DNA of 64,000 nucleotides from Rhizobiales bacterium PAR1 (lineage in GTDB: Bacteria > Pseudomonadota > Alphaproteobacteria > Rhizobiales > Beijerinckiaceae), in NCBI GenBank assembly GCA_002256205.1, contig NKIW01000005.1, forward strand, positions 310,001 through 374,000, written 5' to 3'. Position numbers and translations under genes: made by a program. The notes under the pieces were generated by a model that searched no databases, was not told the DNA's origin, and saw only the letters and a program-made list of their open reading frames with translations. Positions 48,511-58,064 of the stretch are shown in pieces; positions within the stretch are counted from its first letter, which is position 1; every line of letters begins with the position of its first letter.

Positions 48511-48581
48511 GGCGCGTCCGACGATGACAAAAGGGCGCGATGTCTAGCCTCGCAACAGGGGCCTGACAAGCCATTCCCGAT

Positions 48582-49718
48582 CTATTTGCTGCCGCCGGAG
48601 AAGCCGGCGCGCACTCGCCCCGGCGTAAGTTCATGCGCCTTGATGGCCGCCCAATCCGGCACGATGCCATGACCCGGGCGATCAACAGGCACACCGATAG
48701 CATCCTTGATGACAATCGGCATCTCGATCAGGCCGAGTTCCGTGAGGCTGCCGCCGATCACATTTTCCAGCATGTAGGCGTTCTGCACGCCGCAGAGCAG
48801 CGGCAAAGACATCTCCATCATGTAGTGCGGAGCAACAGGACGCCCGAAGGCGTTGGCGAGATGCGCGATCTTGTGCCACTCGGTGATGCCGCCGACAAAG
48901 GCGACATCTGCCTGCACGATATCGACCGCATCGGCCTTGAGATATTCGAGAAACTGCTGCCGGCTATAGAGGCTTTCGCCAAGGGCAATCGGCGTGCGCA
49001 TCGCGCGGCGCAGCGCGGCGTGACCGGCGATATCCTGATAAAGCATCGGTTCCTCGATCCAGCCGAGACCGAGGGGGTCGAGCCGGGGGCCGCGCACCAG
49101 CGCTTCCGCCGCCGACCATTTCTGGTTGAGGTCGACGAGCAATTTTCCGCCGCGACCCAGCCGCTCCTTGACCTTCACGATCCGCTCGATGTCGTCCTCG
49201 ATCTCCTCGCGGCCGATCTTGATTTTCACCGTGCGATAGCCCTCGGCGATGTAGCCATCGACGCGCTGAAGCAGATCTTCGACCGTGTCATCCGTGCGCA
49301 GGTTGATCTCGCTGATATAGGCGGGGATCGCGTCGCGCGCACCGCCGAGCAGCTTATGCAGTGGCTGGCCATGATGCTTGCCGATCAGATCCCAGATCGC
49401 GATATCGACCGCCGCGATCGCCATCGAATTGACGCCAAGCCCAAGGCGGCGGGACTGGCGATTGAGTTTGTTCCAGATGCGCTCGTAATCGAGCGGGTCC
49501 ATGCCGATCACCAGCGCGGCGAGATAATCCTCGATCAGCGCCTTGATCGCGGTGCCGCCGATATCGACCGTGTAGCTGATGCCGAACCCGGCAAGGCCGT
49601 TGTCGGTCCTGATCTCGGTGAAGATGATTTCGAGCCCCTGCACCTTGTTGGTAGCATCCTCCCACGGAGAGGAAGGCGGCAGCCGGCAGGCATGAACGGC
49701 AACGGATTCGATTTTCAT
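48582..49718 (-). CDS. mandelate racemase/muconate lactonizing enzyme family protein
   Basis: This 378-residue enolase-superfamily enzyme has a capping domain and a barrel. The base motif KxK is in TVKIKIGREE, metal ligands lie in LLVDLNQKW, WIEEPM and GESLYS, and a late His in VAPHYMMEMS fits the mandelate-racemase subgroup. It probably acts on a sugar acid or similar hydroxy-acid; the substrate cannot be told from sequence. The start at 49718 is the family N-terminus (MKIESV). Confidence 0.88.
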   Translation of the reverse strand: MKIESVAVHACRLPPSSPWEDATNKVQGLEIIFTEIRTDNGLAGFGISYTVDIGGTAIKALIEDYLAALVIGMDPLDYERIWNKLNRQSRRLGLGVNSMAIAAVDIAIWDLIGKHHGQPLHKLLGGARDAIPAYISEINLRTDDTVEDLLQRVDGYIAEGYRTVKIKIGREEIEDDIERIVKVKERLGRGGKLLVDLNQKWSAAEALVRGPRLDPLGLGWIEEPMLYQDIAGHAALRRAMRTPIALGESLYSRQQFLEYLKADAVDIVQADVAFVGGITEWHKIAHLANAFGRPVAPHYMMEMSLPLLCGVQNAYMLENVIGGSLTELGLIEMPIVIKDAIGVPVDRPGHGIVPDWAAIKAHELTPGRVRAGFSGGSK

Positions 49719-49764
49719 GGGGTCAGCTCCAACTTCCGGGCAGTGGAAAGGCCCGCAAGGTTTC

Positions 49765-49790
49765 ATGCCATTCCTTGCTTGATGCCATTC
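49765..49790. promoter_or_regulatory. 9-bp direct repeats upstream of the enolase-superfamily gene
   Basis: ATGCCATTC occurs at 49765-49773 and again at 49782-49790, a 17-bp period, 47-72 bases before the enolase-superfamily start. It may be a regulator site. Confidence 0.4.
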
Positions 49791-49896
49791 TTTTTTCGCA
49801 GCAACAACCGATGAAGGGGAAGCGGAATGCTCCGGTACAGCAGACATCCTGGCTCCCGGCGCTTCGAGCATCATTGGCCGGCTTAGGATAAATCAA

Positions 49897-49940
49897 AAAT
49901 AGGACTAAAGACCTATTTGATAACCCCGCATTAACCCCGC
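49897..49940. promoter_or_regulatory. inverted and direct repeats upstream of the MCP gene
   Basis: AAATAGG (49897-49903) and CCTATTT (49912-49918) form an inverted repeat. Two copies of TAACCCCGC follow at 49921-49929 and 49932-49940 with an 11-bp period. All lie 40-83 bases before the chemoreceptor start, where a promoter is expected. Confidence 0.45.
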
Positions 49941-49979
49941 GACGATATCGGTTGACTAAATATTGGACAGGAGTCCTGA

Positions 49980-51728
49980 ATGATAGGCAATTTTCTGAGG
50001 CGTGCGGCATGGGGAATCCCCCAGATCGAAGCGAAAGCAGAAGTTGCAGCGCCAGAAGGTGCAGGCGCGGCCGAAGACGGCGCGGAGACAGCGGAATCTA
50101 TTCTCTCGACTTTTGATGCCATCGAGGCCGATTTGCGCGGCATCCTCGGCCGCATCAAGGATTCGAATGCCGGTGTCGCGCGCTCGGTGATCGACGCCAA
50201 TATCGCCCTCGACAAGATCCGGGGGCATGTTCAGGGCCTGGCCGCGCTGGCCCATTCGGCCATTGAACGTTCCTCCACGCTGGCCCTGGCGACGCAGGAT
50301 CTCTCCGCGTCTTCGGATGCGATCCAGCGGCAGGTGCAGAATGCGTCGAGTGTTTCGGCTGCTGCGGATCATACCGTGGACGATGTTCTGAACACTGTGA
50401 AGCGGCTGAGCGACTCGTCGACGGAGATCGGTTCTGTCGTCAATACCATCAGCGCGATTGCCCGGCAGACCAACCTTCTCGCCCTCAACGCCACCATTGA
50501 AGCCGCACGCGCCGGTGATGCGGGCCGTGGCTTCGCCGTCGTGGCGAATGAAGTCAAACAACTGGCTCACGAAACCCATCAGGCAACGGAAATCGTCCGG
50601 CGACAGGTGCAGAGCGTCTTGAGCGACGCCACCGCGTCCATTCGTGGCGTGGAAGAGATTCATCAGGTTGTCGGGCGGATCAGGCCGGTCTTCGAGGCGG
50701 TTTCGACGGCCACCGATCATCAGATCACTGCGACGCGCAGCATCATCGATGCGTCGCATGATGTCTCCGATTTCTTCCGGGAAATCGAGGGCGCAACGGC
50801 CTCCATCACAAGCGAGGCGGAATGTGCAAGTCAGGTGACCGCCAGTGCGGGTGCCTCCGGCGAGGCGGTCGAACGCCTCTCGACCCGGCTGATGGTCATT
50901 CTGCGCGAGAATCCCCTGACAAACCGGCGCATGCAGGACCGTTTTCCGATCGACCTCAAGGTCGATGTCACGAGTTCCGGCCAACTCTACATCGTGCAAA
51001 CCGTCGACCTCTCCGAGGGCGGGATGTGGTTGCAATCCGATTTGCTGCCGGAACGGGAGGTTGGTCATATTTTCGAAGCCCGACTCGACGGCATCGGGCT
51101 TGTCTCGGCGACAATCGTCCGGGCCGGGCCGGGCGAGTGGCGGACCCAGTTCACGGAGATGGCGAGTTCTGTCCGATCCGCGCTGCTGGCGCATCTTGCG
51201 AAGATCCGCGAGAACTATGCGCCCCTGATTGACCGCGCGCAGGCTGCTGCCTCTGAGATTACCGAGATTCTGACGCAAGCCATCGATAGCGGCTCGGTGT
51301 CGGAAGCCGCGCTGTTCGATGACACCTATACGCCTATTTCAGGCACCAACCCGCAGCAATTCGAAGCGCCCTGCCTCTCGATTTTGCAAAAGCTTCTGCC
51401 CACGATTCAAGAGCGCTATCTGAAGCTCGATCCTGCCATGACCCTATGCGTGGCAGCCGACCGGAACGGCTATATCCCCGTTCACAATGCGGTCTATTCC
51501 AAGCCTCAACGTCCCGATGACCCGGTCTGGAATACGGCTAATGCACGCAACAAGCGGATTTTCGATGATCGGGCGGGGTATGCGGCTGCACGCAATACAC
51601 GCGCCTTTCTCGTCCAGTCCTATGCGCGCGACATGGGCAGCAGAATGGTCAGGACGCGGGAAGTCGATGCGCCAATCACCATCAAGGGGCGCCACTGGGG
51701 CTGCATCCGGACGGCCTACCAGATTTGA
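49980..51728 (+). CDS. soluble chemoreceptor with PilZ domain
   Basis: This 582-residue protein has no TM segment. An MCP signalling domain spans about 45-300, with the CheA/CheW-binding hairpin tip at 160-196 (ARQTNLLALNATIEAARAGD). A PilZ domain follows at about 313-390, with both c-di-GMP motifs: RMQDR (317-321, RxxxR) and DLSEGG (343-348, DxSxxG). The C-terminal domain (about 400-582) contains PVHNAVYSKP, NKRIFDDRAG and GRHWGCIRTAY, a module seen in other receptors and probably sensory. I infer a cytoplasmic receptor reading c-di-GMP. No che genes are nearby. Confidence 0.88.
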   Translation: MIGNFLRRAAWGIPQIEAKAEVAAPEGAGAAEDGAETAESILSTFDAIEADLRGILGRIKDSNAGVARSVIDANIALDKIRGHVQGLAALAHSAIERSSTLALATQDLSASSDAIQRQVQNASSVSAAADHTVDDVLNTVKRLSDSSTEIGSVVNTISAIARQTNLLALNATIEAARAGDAGRGFAVVANEVKQLAHETHQATEIVRRQVQSVLSDATASIRGVEEIHQVVGRIRPVFEAVSTATDHQITATRSIIDASHDVSDFFREIEGATASITSEAECASQVTASAGASGEAVERLSTRLMVILRENPLTNRRMQDRFPIDLKVDVTSSGQLYIVQTVDLSEGGMWLQSDLLPEREVGHIFEARLDGIGLVSATIVRAGPGEWRTQFTEMASSVRSALLAHLAKIRENYAPLIDRAQAAASEITEILTQAIDSGSVSEAALFDDTYTPISGTNPQQFEAPCLSILQKLLPTIQERYLKLDPAMTLCVAADRNGYIPVHNAVYSKPQRPDDPVWNTANARNKRIFDDRAGYAAARNTRAFLVQSYARDMGSRMVRTREVDAPITIKGRHWGCIRTAYQI

Positions 51729-51799
51729 GGCTGCGCCTCGTTATTCCTCCCGGTAGGTAATTAGCCGGCGAATGATAATGGCGTCGGCGTAGTCGCAAG

Positions 51800-53200
51800 T
51801 CACCTGATGACATTTTCGGAAAGCAAACGTTCCAGAACGGCTCTCGTTCTGGGCCATTCGATTTGCGCGACATTGAACCGCATGAAATCCGGGACACACT
51901 GCGAAATGCTGAACACATTGCCTGGGGCGAGAACGATGTTCTCGGCGAGTGCCGCTTGTGCGAGCTTCGAGGCATCCTGCCCTTCCGGCAGCTGGCTCCA
52001 GAGATAGAAGCCGCCACGCGGCATCAGCCAGAGCCGGATGCCGATCTCCGCGAGTTGCGCTGCGACCTGTTGTCGGGCGCGCGACAGGCGACGTCGCTGC
52101 GCTTCAAGATGCTTGCGATAGCCACTATCCCCGAGAACCCCCGCGACAAGGGCCGCAGCCATCGGGCTGGGTCCGCCGAAATTCGTCGCGATTTGCAGAT
52201 CGACAAGCCTATCGATCCAGTCCTGCCGGGCCGCGATATAGCCGCAACGGATGGAAGCTGAGATCGTCTTCGAGAAGCTGCCAATGCGGATGACTCGATT
52301 GAGTCCGTCGAGCACCGCAAGCCTGACCGATGCCTCGGGTTCGAAGTCGGCAAAGATATCGTCTTCAACGATGGTCAGATCATGCGCCGCCGCCGCAATC
52401 AGCACCCGGTGCGCGACCTGCGGCGAGAGGGTTGCTCCGGTCGGATTATGAAGGGCTGAATTCGTGAGGTAGAGCCGGGGGTGATGCTGAACCAGCGCGC
52501 GCTCGAAGGCGTCGATATCCGGGCCAATAGGCGTAAAGGGGACGCCGACGATCTTGACCCGATGCGCGCGCAACAGCGCCTGAAAATTGAAATAGCAGGG
52601 ATCATCCACCAGTACGGTATCGCCGGGCTGAAGCAGGAGCCGGCAAATCAGGTCGATGGCCTGAGTTCCCGATGAGGTCAGGAGAATCTGGCTCGTCGCA
52701 ACCTCCAGACCTTCCGCCACAAACTGGCGCGCCAGCACGCGGCGCAGCTCCGGCGACCCGCGAGACGAGCCATAGTCTACCAGAAGCGCGTCGCCTTCGC
52801 GGCCCAGTCGGCGGATCGCGCGGCGCAACTCGTCGACCGGCATCCAGTCCGGCGGCAGCCAGCCGCAGCCGGGACGGATCGCTTCGGGCGTGGAATCCAG
52901 CGATTGTCGTGAGACCCAGAAGGGGTCAATGTTGCGGTCAAGGCGTGGCTCGATCTCTGCCAGCGCGAGCGGCGCCGTGGCGCCCGCCACATAAAATCCC
53001 GATCCTGCCCGTGCCCGGATAACCCCCTCATGGACGAGCCGGTCATAGGCCTCGACCACCGTCGAGGGCGAGACGCCGAGGGTATCCGCCAGAGCGCGGA
53101 TGGAGGGGAGCTTGTCGCCTTTCACCAGAGAGCGACTGGCGATCCGCTGGTGGATGGCCGTCATCACGGCCTGCGTTCGGCTGATCGGGTGATCTGTCAT
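51800..53200 (-). CDS. MocR-type GntR regulator with aminotransferase domain
   Basis: This protein of about 466 residues has an N-terminal GntR winged helix (LPSIRALADTLGVSPSTVVE) joined to a class I aminotransferase domain. The PLP Lys is in GSFSKTISASIRCGY, and LVDDPCYFNF and TNSALHNPTG are cofactor-pocket segments. MocR proteins use PLP adducts as signals rather than for catalysis. Starts at 53200 or 53233 are both possible. It is divergent from an EamA transporter, its likely target. Confidence 0.9.
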   Translation of the reverse strand: MTDHPISRTQAVMTAIHQRIASRSLVKGDKLPSIRALADTLGVSPSTVVEAYDRLVHEGVIRARAGSGFYVAGATAPLALAEIEPRLDRNIDPFWVSRQSLDSTPEAIRPGCGWLPPDWMPVDELRRAIRRLGREGDALLVDYGSSRGSPELRRVLARQFVAEGLEVATSQILLTSSGTQAIDLICRLLLQPGDTVLVDDPCYFNFQALLRAHRVKIVGVPFTPIGPDIDAFERALVQHHPRLYLTNSALHNPTGATLSPQVAHRVLIAAAAHDLTIVEDDIFADFEPEASVRLAVLDGLNRVIRIGSFSKTISASIRCGYIAARQDWIDRLVDLQIATNFGGPSPMAAALVAGVLGDSGYRKHLEAQRRRLSRARQQVAAQLAEIGIRLWLMPRGGFYLWSQLPEGQDASKLAQAALAENIVLAPGNVFSISQCVPDFMRFNVAQIEWPRTRAVLERLLSENVIR

Positions 53201-53237
53201 GGTCTCTGCCGATGATAACTGTTTTATTTTCATAAGG

Positions 53238-53261
53238 CATACAGTTTGTTTGATCTGTATG
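53238..53261. promoter_or_regulatory. candidate MocR operator
   Basis: CATACAG (53238-53244) and CTGTATG (53255-53261) form a perfect inverted repeat with a 10-base spacer in the divergent gap. GTGTAT (53265-53270) also echoes CTGTAT (53255-53260) as a direct repeat with a 10-bp period. Confidence 0.55.
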
Positions 53262-53320
53262 GAAGTGTATCTTCCCCTCGCCAATGCGTCGGCTTATCCG
53301 GATCGGGAAAGCGAGGGGTT

Positions 53321-54181
53321 ATGCAGCGATCGATGCGGGGCTGGGGCAGTGGCCTTCTGGGTGTGATCATTTTCAGCGGTTCCCTGCCGGCAACACGGAT
53401 TGCCGTCGGCGGCTTTTCACCTCTGTTTCTCACGTCGGCGCGTGCCGTCATTGCCGCGTTTCTCGGCGGGGCCCTGCTGCTCGCGCTTGATCAAAAGCGA
53501 CCCGATCGCGCCGATTTTGTCCCGCTGCTCATCGTCGCTATCGGGGTGGTGATCGGCTTTCCGCTTCTGACGGCGCTGGCGCTTCAGTCGATCACCTCGG
53601 CGCATTCCATCGTGTTTGTCGGCCTCTTGCCGCTGGCGACGGCTCTGTTCGGTGTTCTGCGGGGTGGTGAGCGGCCCAGACCGATCTTCTGGTTGTTCTC
53701 GTGTCTCGGGGCGTCATCCGTGGCCGGTTTTGCGCTTCTGCAAAGCGGCGGGGGAACCCTGAAGGGTGATGCCTGCATGATCGGCGCGATTATTCTTTGT
53801 GGTCTCGGTTACGCGGAAGGCGCGCGGCTGTCGCGTCGTCTCGGTGGGTGGCAGGTAATCTCATGGGCACTGCTGATGGCACTGCCGGTGATGGCCGTTC
53901 TGGCGGTTGCCACGCTGCCGGCGAACTTTGAGCAGGTCTCGACGCCCGCATGGATCAGCCTCGGTTATGTCTCGGTTTTCAGCATGCTGATCGGCTTTGT
54001 CTTCTGGTATCGGGGGCTTGCGCTAGGCGGTATCGCCGGCGTGGGGCAGTTGCAATTGCTCCAGCCCTTTTTCGGCCTGGCGCTGGCAGGCGTGCTTCTG
54101 GGAGAGCCGATCGTGCCGCTGATGATGGCGGCGACTGCCTTCACCGTGTTGTGCGTCGCCGGTGCGCGGCGCTTCGCCTGA
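53321..54181 (+). CDS. EamA/DMT family transporter
   Basis: This 286-residue protein has ten predicted TM helices in two EamA repeats. It belongs to the drug/metabolite exporters; the substrate is unknown, and such genes beside MocR regulators often export amino acids or related amines. The ATG at 53321 follows GAGGGG. It converges on phnN with only 3 bases between. Confidence 0.87.
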   Translation: MQRSMRGWGSGLLGVIIFSGSLPATRIAVGGFSPLFLTSARAVIAAFLGGALLLALDQKRPDRADFVPLLIVAIGVVIGFPLLTALALQSITSAHSIVFVGLLPLATALFGVLRGGERPRPIFWLFSCLGASSVAGFALLQSGGGTLKGDACMIGAIILCGLGYAEGARLSRRLGGWQVISWALLMALPVMAVLAVATLPANFEQVSTPAWISLGYVSVFSMLIGFVFWYRGLALGGIAGVGQLQLLQPFFGLALAGVLLGEPIVPLMMAATAFTVLCVAGARRFA

Positions 54182-54184
54182 TGT

Positions 54185-54796
54185 TCAATCCGGGCGTGAT
54201 CCACCCCTGAGGCGTTCCAGCACTTTGATAAAATGCGCAAGCGCGACCTCTGCTTCGCCCGTGTTGTCGATTACGAGATCGGCGGTCGGCATGGCGGCAA
54301 GACTGGCCGAACGCCGGAAGCGCTCGGCCTGTGCATCGGCACTTTCCCGCCCCCGTCGGGCCAGCCGTTCGATCAGCACAATGGGATCGACGCGGATTTC
54401 GACGACGAGGGATTTTAAAAAGCGATGGCGGATCTCCTCGACCACCGTACGCGAAACATTGGTGACAATATGCCGCCCGTTCTCAAGATCGCGCTCAAGG
54501 CTCGCGGGCAGAGCGTAGGAATGGCGGTTGGCATTCCAATAGAGGAGAAATGCGCCACTCCGGGCCTGCACATCGAAGGCATCCGGGCTGATCGCCTCGT
54601 TATCCTCGTGCTGATCCGCCGGTCGTGTGATCAGCCGGCGGGGAAACAGGAAGGCGGGCTCACCGGCGAGTGCCGCGCGCGCGCCGGCGAGGATGGTATC
54701 CTTGCCCGCGCCGCTCGCACCGATGACGGCCACGAAGGTGCCGGGGGCAGGGCAGGGTGCCGGATCAGGTGCTGTACGCGGGGTAGCTGCGCTCAT
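54185..54796 (-). CDS. phnN: ribose 1,5-bisphosphate phosphokinase PhnN
   Basis: This 203-residue guanylate-kinase-like enzyme makes PRPP from ribose 1,5-bisphosphate, the last step of the C-P lyase route. The P-loop is VIGASGAGKDT (about residues 24-34), followed by RRLITRPAD. It is the last gene of the phn operon and overlaps phnM by 4 bases. Confidence 0.93.
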   Translation of the reverse strand: MSAATPRTAPDPAPCPAPGTFVAVIGASGAGKDTILAGARAALAGEPAFLFPRRLITRPADQHEDNEAISPDAFDVQARSGAFLLYWNANRHSYALPASLERDLENGRHIVTNVSRTVVEEIRHRFLKSLVVEIRVDPIVLIERLARRGRESADAQAERFRRSASLAAMPTADLVIDNTGEAEVALAHFIKVLERLRGGSRPD

Positions 54797-55935
54797 GCGA
54801 CGCGACGCCCCTCGCGCCAGACCTCGCGAACAATCGGCTGCTCGCCCGCCATCGACACACGCAAGACATCCGTGCGTTTGCCTTTGGCGATTTCACCGCG
54901 GTCGGTCAGCCCGGCGGCTTCGGCCGGGTTTTTCGACACGAGGCGGATCGCGCCGGCAAGGCTGCCGACGGCCTTGATATCGCGCAGCGCGAAGGCACCC
55001 ATCAGCAGGCTCGTCGGGACATAATCCGACGAGAGGACATCGAGAACGCCCGCTTCGGCAAGCGTTTGCGCACCGACATTCCCGGAGTGCGAGCCGCCCC
55101 GCACGACATTCGGCGCGCCCATCAGCACCTTCAGGCCCGCCTCGTGCGAGGCTTCCGCGGCCTCGATGGTGGTCGGGAATTCGGCGATATGCATCCCGTC
55201 GCGCACGGCTTCGGCGACATGCTCTGCGGTCGCGTCATCGTGGCTCGCGATGGCGATAGCGTGGCGCTGGCAGCGTTCGATGATATCCTGACGGTTCTTT
55301 TCGCTGTACTTGGCAAAAATCGTCATCCGGCGCTGGATGGTCTCGTCCAGCTGGGCATCGCTGACATTCTTTTTGCCACCATAATATTGCTTCCATTTGG
55401 AAACGTCGGTGAACTGGCGCTGGCCCGGCGTGTGATCCATGACCGAAACAAGCTTGAGGTTGGGATCGGTCAGGAACTGCTCCATTTCCTCAACGACATC
55501 GGCGCAGGAAATCTCGCAGCGCAAGTGCAGGAAATGCTCGGCGCGGGTGAGATCGTCCGCCTTGGCCGATGCCACGGCATTCGCGAGCTTTTTCATCCGC
55601 GCGCCGAATTTCTCCTCGTCGTAATCATTGCCGACCCGGAGCGCATCAAAAACGGTCGTGATGCCGGCGCCGATCACCTGCGCGTCATGTGCGAGCACGG
55701 CGGAAATCGCCGGCCATTCGACCTTGGGGCGCGGCATGAAATGGACTTCGAGATGATCTGTGTGGAGTTCCACCAGCCCCGGCAGGAGGTAGTCGCCCTT
55801 GAGATCGAGCCCTTTCTCGGGCGCGCGGCCTTCGCCGATCTCGGTGATGAACCCATCCTGCGAGATGACATAGCCACGAAACTGCGTATCCGCCGTAACG
55901 ATTTCCGCGTTTTCAAAGATAACAGGGGCGCTCAT
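54793..55935 (-). CDS. phnM: alpha-D-ribose 1-methylphosphonate 5-triphosphate diphosphatase
   Basis: This 380-residue amidohydrolase-superfamily enzyme releases pyrophosphate from the triphosphate intermediate made by PhnGHIL. The metal motif is in [17 protein letters not shown]; other ligand regions are [22 protein letters not shown] and SDYVPTSLL. It overlaps both neighbours by 4 bases. Confidence 0.95.
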   Translation of the reverse strand: MSAPVIFENAEIVTADTQFRGYVISQDGFITEIGEGRAPEKGLDLKGDYLLPGLVELHTDHLEVHFMPRPKVEWPAISAVLAHDAQVIGAGITTVFDALRVGNDYDEEKFGARMKKLANAVASAKADDLTRAEHFLHLRCEISCADVVEEMEQFLTDPNLKLVSVMDHTPGQRQFTDVSKWKQYYGGKKNVSDAQLDETIQRRMTIFAKYSEKNRQDIIERCQRHAIAIASHDDATAEHVAEAVRDGMHIAEFPTTIEAAEASHEAGLKVLMGAPNVVRGGSHSGNVGAQTLAEAGVLDVLSSDYVPTSLLMGAFALRDIKAVGSLAGAIRLVSKNPAEAAGLTDRGEIAKGKRTDVLRVSMAGEQPIVREVWREGRRVA

Positions 55936-56573
55936 GGGCGGGCCTCATAGGTTTCCAGAAAGAGATCGACGGGCAGGGTGCGGAAGTCTTCGAGCGCCTG
56001 TCGCAGCGCCTCGTGCGACCAGTCCCACCACGCCAGCGCATCCATCCGCGCGCCGATCTCGGGGGAGAAACGCTCGCGGATCACACTGGCCGGCACGCCG
56101 CCGACGATGGTGTAGGGCGCGACATCGCGGCTGACGACCGCGCCGGCGCCAATCACCGCGCCATTGCCGACCGTAACGCCCGGCAGAACCGTCGCGCCAT
56201 GGCCAATCCAGACATCATGACCGATGGTGACATGCTGGGAGCGACGCCAACCGAAGAAACCGCTCTCCTGCGCCGCATCGGCCCAGTAGTTGTCAGCACG
56301 ATAAGTGAAGTGATGGAGGGTTGCCCGCCAGGTCGGATGGTTCGGCGCGTTGATGCGCACATGTGAGGCGATATTAACGAACTTGCCGATGGTCGCGCAC
56401 CAGATTTCACTATCGCGTACCACGTAGGAGTAGTCGCCGATCGTCGCTTCGCTGATCTGGCAGCGCTCGTAGATTTCGGTGTAGCGCCCGATGGTCGAGT
56501 CCTTGACCTCCGCCGTCGGGTGGATCAGCGGCACGTCGGAGAGCTTGGGTTGGCGGGGGATGGGCGCGTTCAT
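55932..56573 (-). CDS. phosphonate-associated hexapeptide-repeat acetyltransferase-like protein
   Basis: This 213-residue left-handed beta-helix protein of the phn-linked acyltransferase group has several hexapeptide turns, for example [20 protein letters not shown] and [20 protein letters not shown]. The acyl acceptor is unknown. Its place between phnL and phnM is usual in Alphaproteobacteria, perhaps replacing the GNAT-type PhnO of enterobacteria. Confidence 0.88.
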   Translation of the reverse strand: MNAPIPRQPKLSDVPLIHPTAEVKDSTIGRYTEIYERCQISEATIGDYSYVVRDSEIWCATIGKFVNIASHVRINAPNHPTWRATLHHFTYRADNYWADAAQESGFFGWRRSQHVTIGHDVWIGHGATVLPGVTVGNGAVIGAGAVVSRDVAPYTIVGGVPASVIRERFSPEIGARMDALAWWDWSHEALRQALEDFRTLPVDLFLETYEARP

Positions 56574-57280
56574 GCGGCTTTCTCCGTCTGTGGAGCAAAG
56601 CGCGTGATATCAACGATGCGATCCGCAACGCGGTGGCGAACGTCCTCATCGTGGAAAATGCCGAGGAAGGCCGTGCCTTCCGCCTTGCGCGCCTCGATGA
56701 GTCCAACAACCGCAGCGCGGTTCTGCGCATCGAGCGAAGCGGTGGGTTCATCGAGGATCATCAGGCGATGCGTCCCGGCAAAGCCGCGCGCAATGTTGAC
56801 GCGCTGCTGTTCACCGCCCGAAAAGGTCGAGGGCGGCAACGCCCAGAGGCGCTCCGGCAGGTTCAGTTGCGTCAGAAGACCCGCCGCGCGTTCGCGCGCC
56901 GCCTCGGACGAAAACCCTGCCGCGCGCGCCGGTTCGGCGACGATTTCCAGCGCTGGTACGCGTGGAATGACACGCAGGAACTGGCTGACATAGCCCATGG
57001 TGCGACGACGGATATCAAGTACGAGGCGCGGTGAGGCAGCCACCACATCCACCATCTCATCATCATGCCGAACGAGGATCGTGCCGGCATTGGCGAGATA
57101 ATTGCCGTAGATCATCTTGAGCACGGAGGATTTTCCCGCGCCCGAGGGGCCGCCGAGTACCACGCATTCGCCGGCGGAAACGCTAAACCCCACCGAGGTG
57201 ACGACCGGCAACCGTGCACCGCCGTGAAGATGCAGTTCGAAGGCCTTTTCGAGCCCGGAAACGTCGAGGATCACTGTCAT
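56570..57280 (-). CDS. phnL: C-P lyase system ATP-binding protein PhnL
   Basis: This 236-residue ABC-type ATPase works with PhnG/H/I in the nucleophilic step forming the ribose-1-phosphonate triphosphate. Walker A is [14 protein letters not shown], the signature is [16 protein letters not shown], and Walker B is [12 protein letters not shown]. The start at 57280 fits the family N-terminus; the gap to phnK is 10 bases, and an upstream-extended reading would overlap phnK. Confidence 0.94.
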   Translation of the reverse strand: MTVILDVSGLEKAFELHLHGGARLPVVTSVGFSVSAGECVVLGGPSGAGKSSVLKMIYGNYLANAGTILVRHDDEMVDVVAASPRLVLDIRRRTMGYVSQFLRVIPRVPALEIVAEPARAAGFSSEAARERAAGLLTQLNLPERLWALPPSTFSGGEQQRVNIARGFAGTHRLMILDEPTASLDAQNRAAVVGLIEARKAEGTAFLGIFHDEDVRHRVADRIVDITRFAPQTEKAA

Positions 57281-57290
57281 ATCGCGGCCC

Positions 57291-58064
57291 TCACGCAGCC
57301 AGAACGGATGAAACGAGAAGCTGGGTGTAAGGCGCCTGCGGGTCATCCAGCACCCGGTCTGTGAGGCCGGATTCGATGACTTCGCCATTCTTCATCACCA
57401 GCACCCGGTGTGACAGGAGCCGCGCGACCGCAAGATCATGCGTCACCAGCACCACCGCGAGGCCAAGATCAGCGACAAGGCCGCGAATAAGATCGAGAAG
57501 GCGCGCTTGTACCGAGACATCGAGCCCGCCGGTAGGCTCATCCATGAAGACGAGGCGTGGGGCGGTGACGAGGTTGCGCGCGATCTGGAGCCGTTGGCGC
57601 ATACCGCCCGAATAGGCGGTCGGGCGATCATCGATGCGCGAGGGGTCGATCTCGACGCGCTTCAGCCAATCCTCTGCCACGGCGCGGATATTGCCATAAT
57701 GCCGGTCACCGATGCCCATCAGCCGCTCGCCGATGTTGCCACCGGCGGAAACGTTCATACGCAAACCCTGCGCAGCGTCCTGATGGACAAAGCCCCAGTC
57801 AGTGCGGGCGAGATAGCGCCGTTCCGCTTCGGAAAGGCTGGCTAGATCACGGGTTTCCCCGTCGCGCATCTGGTAGGAGGTCGTGCCTTCATCCGGCGCG
57901 AGGCGGCCGGAAAGCAGGTTCAGCAGTGTTGTCTTGCCCGAGCCGGATTCCCCAACGATGGCCAGCACCTCGCCGGCATCAAGCGTGAACGAGACATCGC
58001 GGCAACCGGTGCGCGCGCCGTAGAACTTGGCGAGATTATCGGCAATGAGAAGCGGGGCGCTCAT
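57291..58064 (-). CDS. phnK: C-P lyase system ATP-binding protein PhnK
   Basis: This 257-residue ABC-type ATPase binds the C-P lyase core complex. Walker A is IVGESGSGKTTLL, the signature is YSGGMRQRLQIARNL, and Walker B is LVFMDEPTGGLD. It overlaps phnJ by 4 bases. Confidence 0.94.
   Translation of the reverse strand: MSAPLLIADNLAKFYGARTGCRDVSFTLDAGEVLAIVGESGSGKTTLLNLLSGRLAPDEGTTSYQMRDGETRDLASLSEAERRYLARTDWGFVHQDAAQGLRMNVSAGGNIGERLMGIGDRHYGNIRAVAEDWLKRVEIDPSRIDDRPTAYSGGMRQRLQIARNLVTAPRLVFMDEPTGGLDVSVQARLLDLIRGLVADLGLAVVLVTHDLAVARLLSHRVLVMKNGEVIESGLTDRVLDDPQAPYTQLLVSSVLAA

Noticed and set aside
54182-54184. Terminator between the EamA gene and phnN.
   Set aside because: The two genes converge with 3 bases between stops and no hairpin with T-run was seen.
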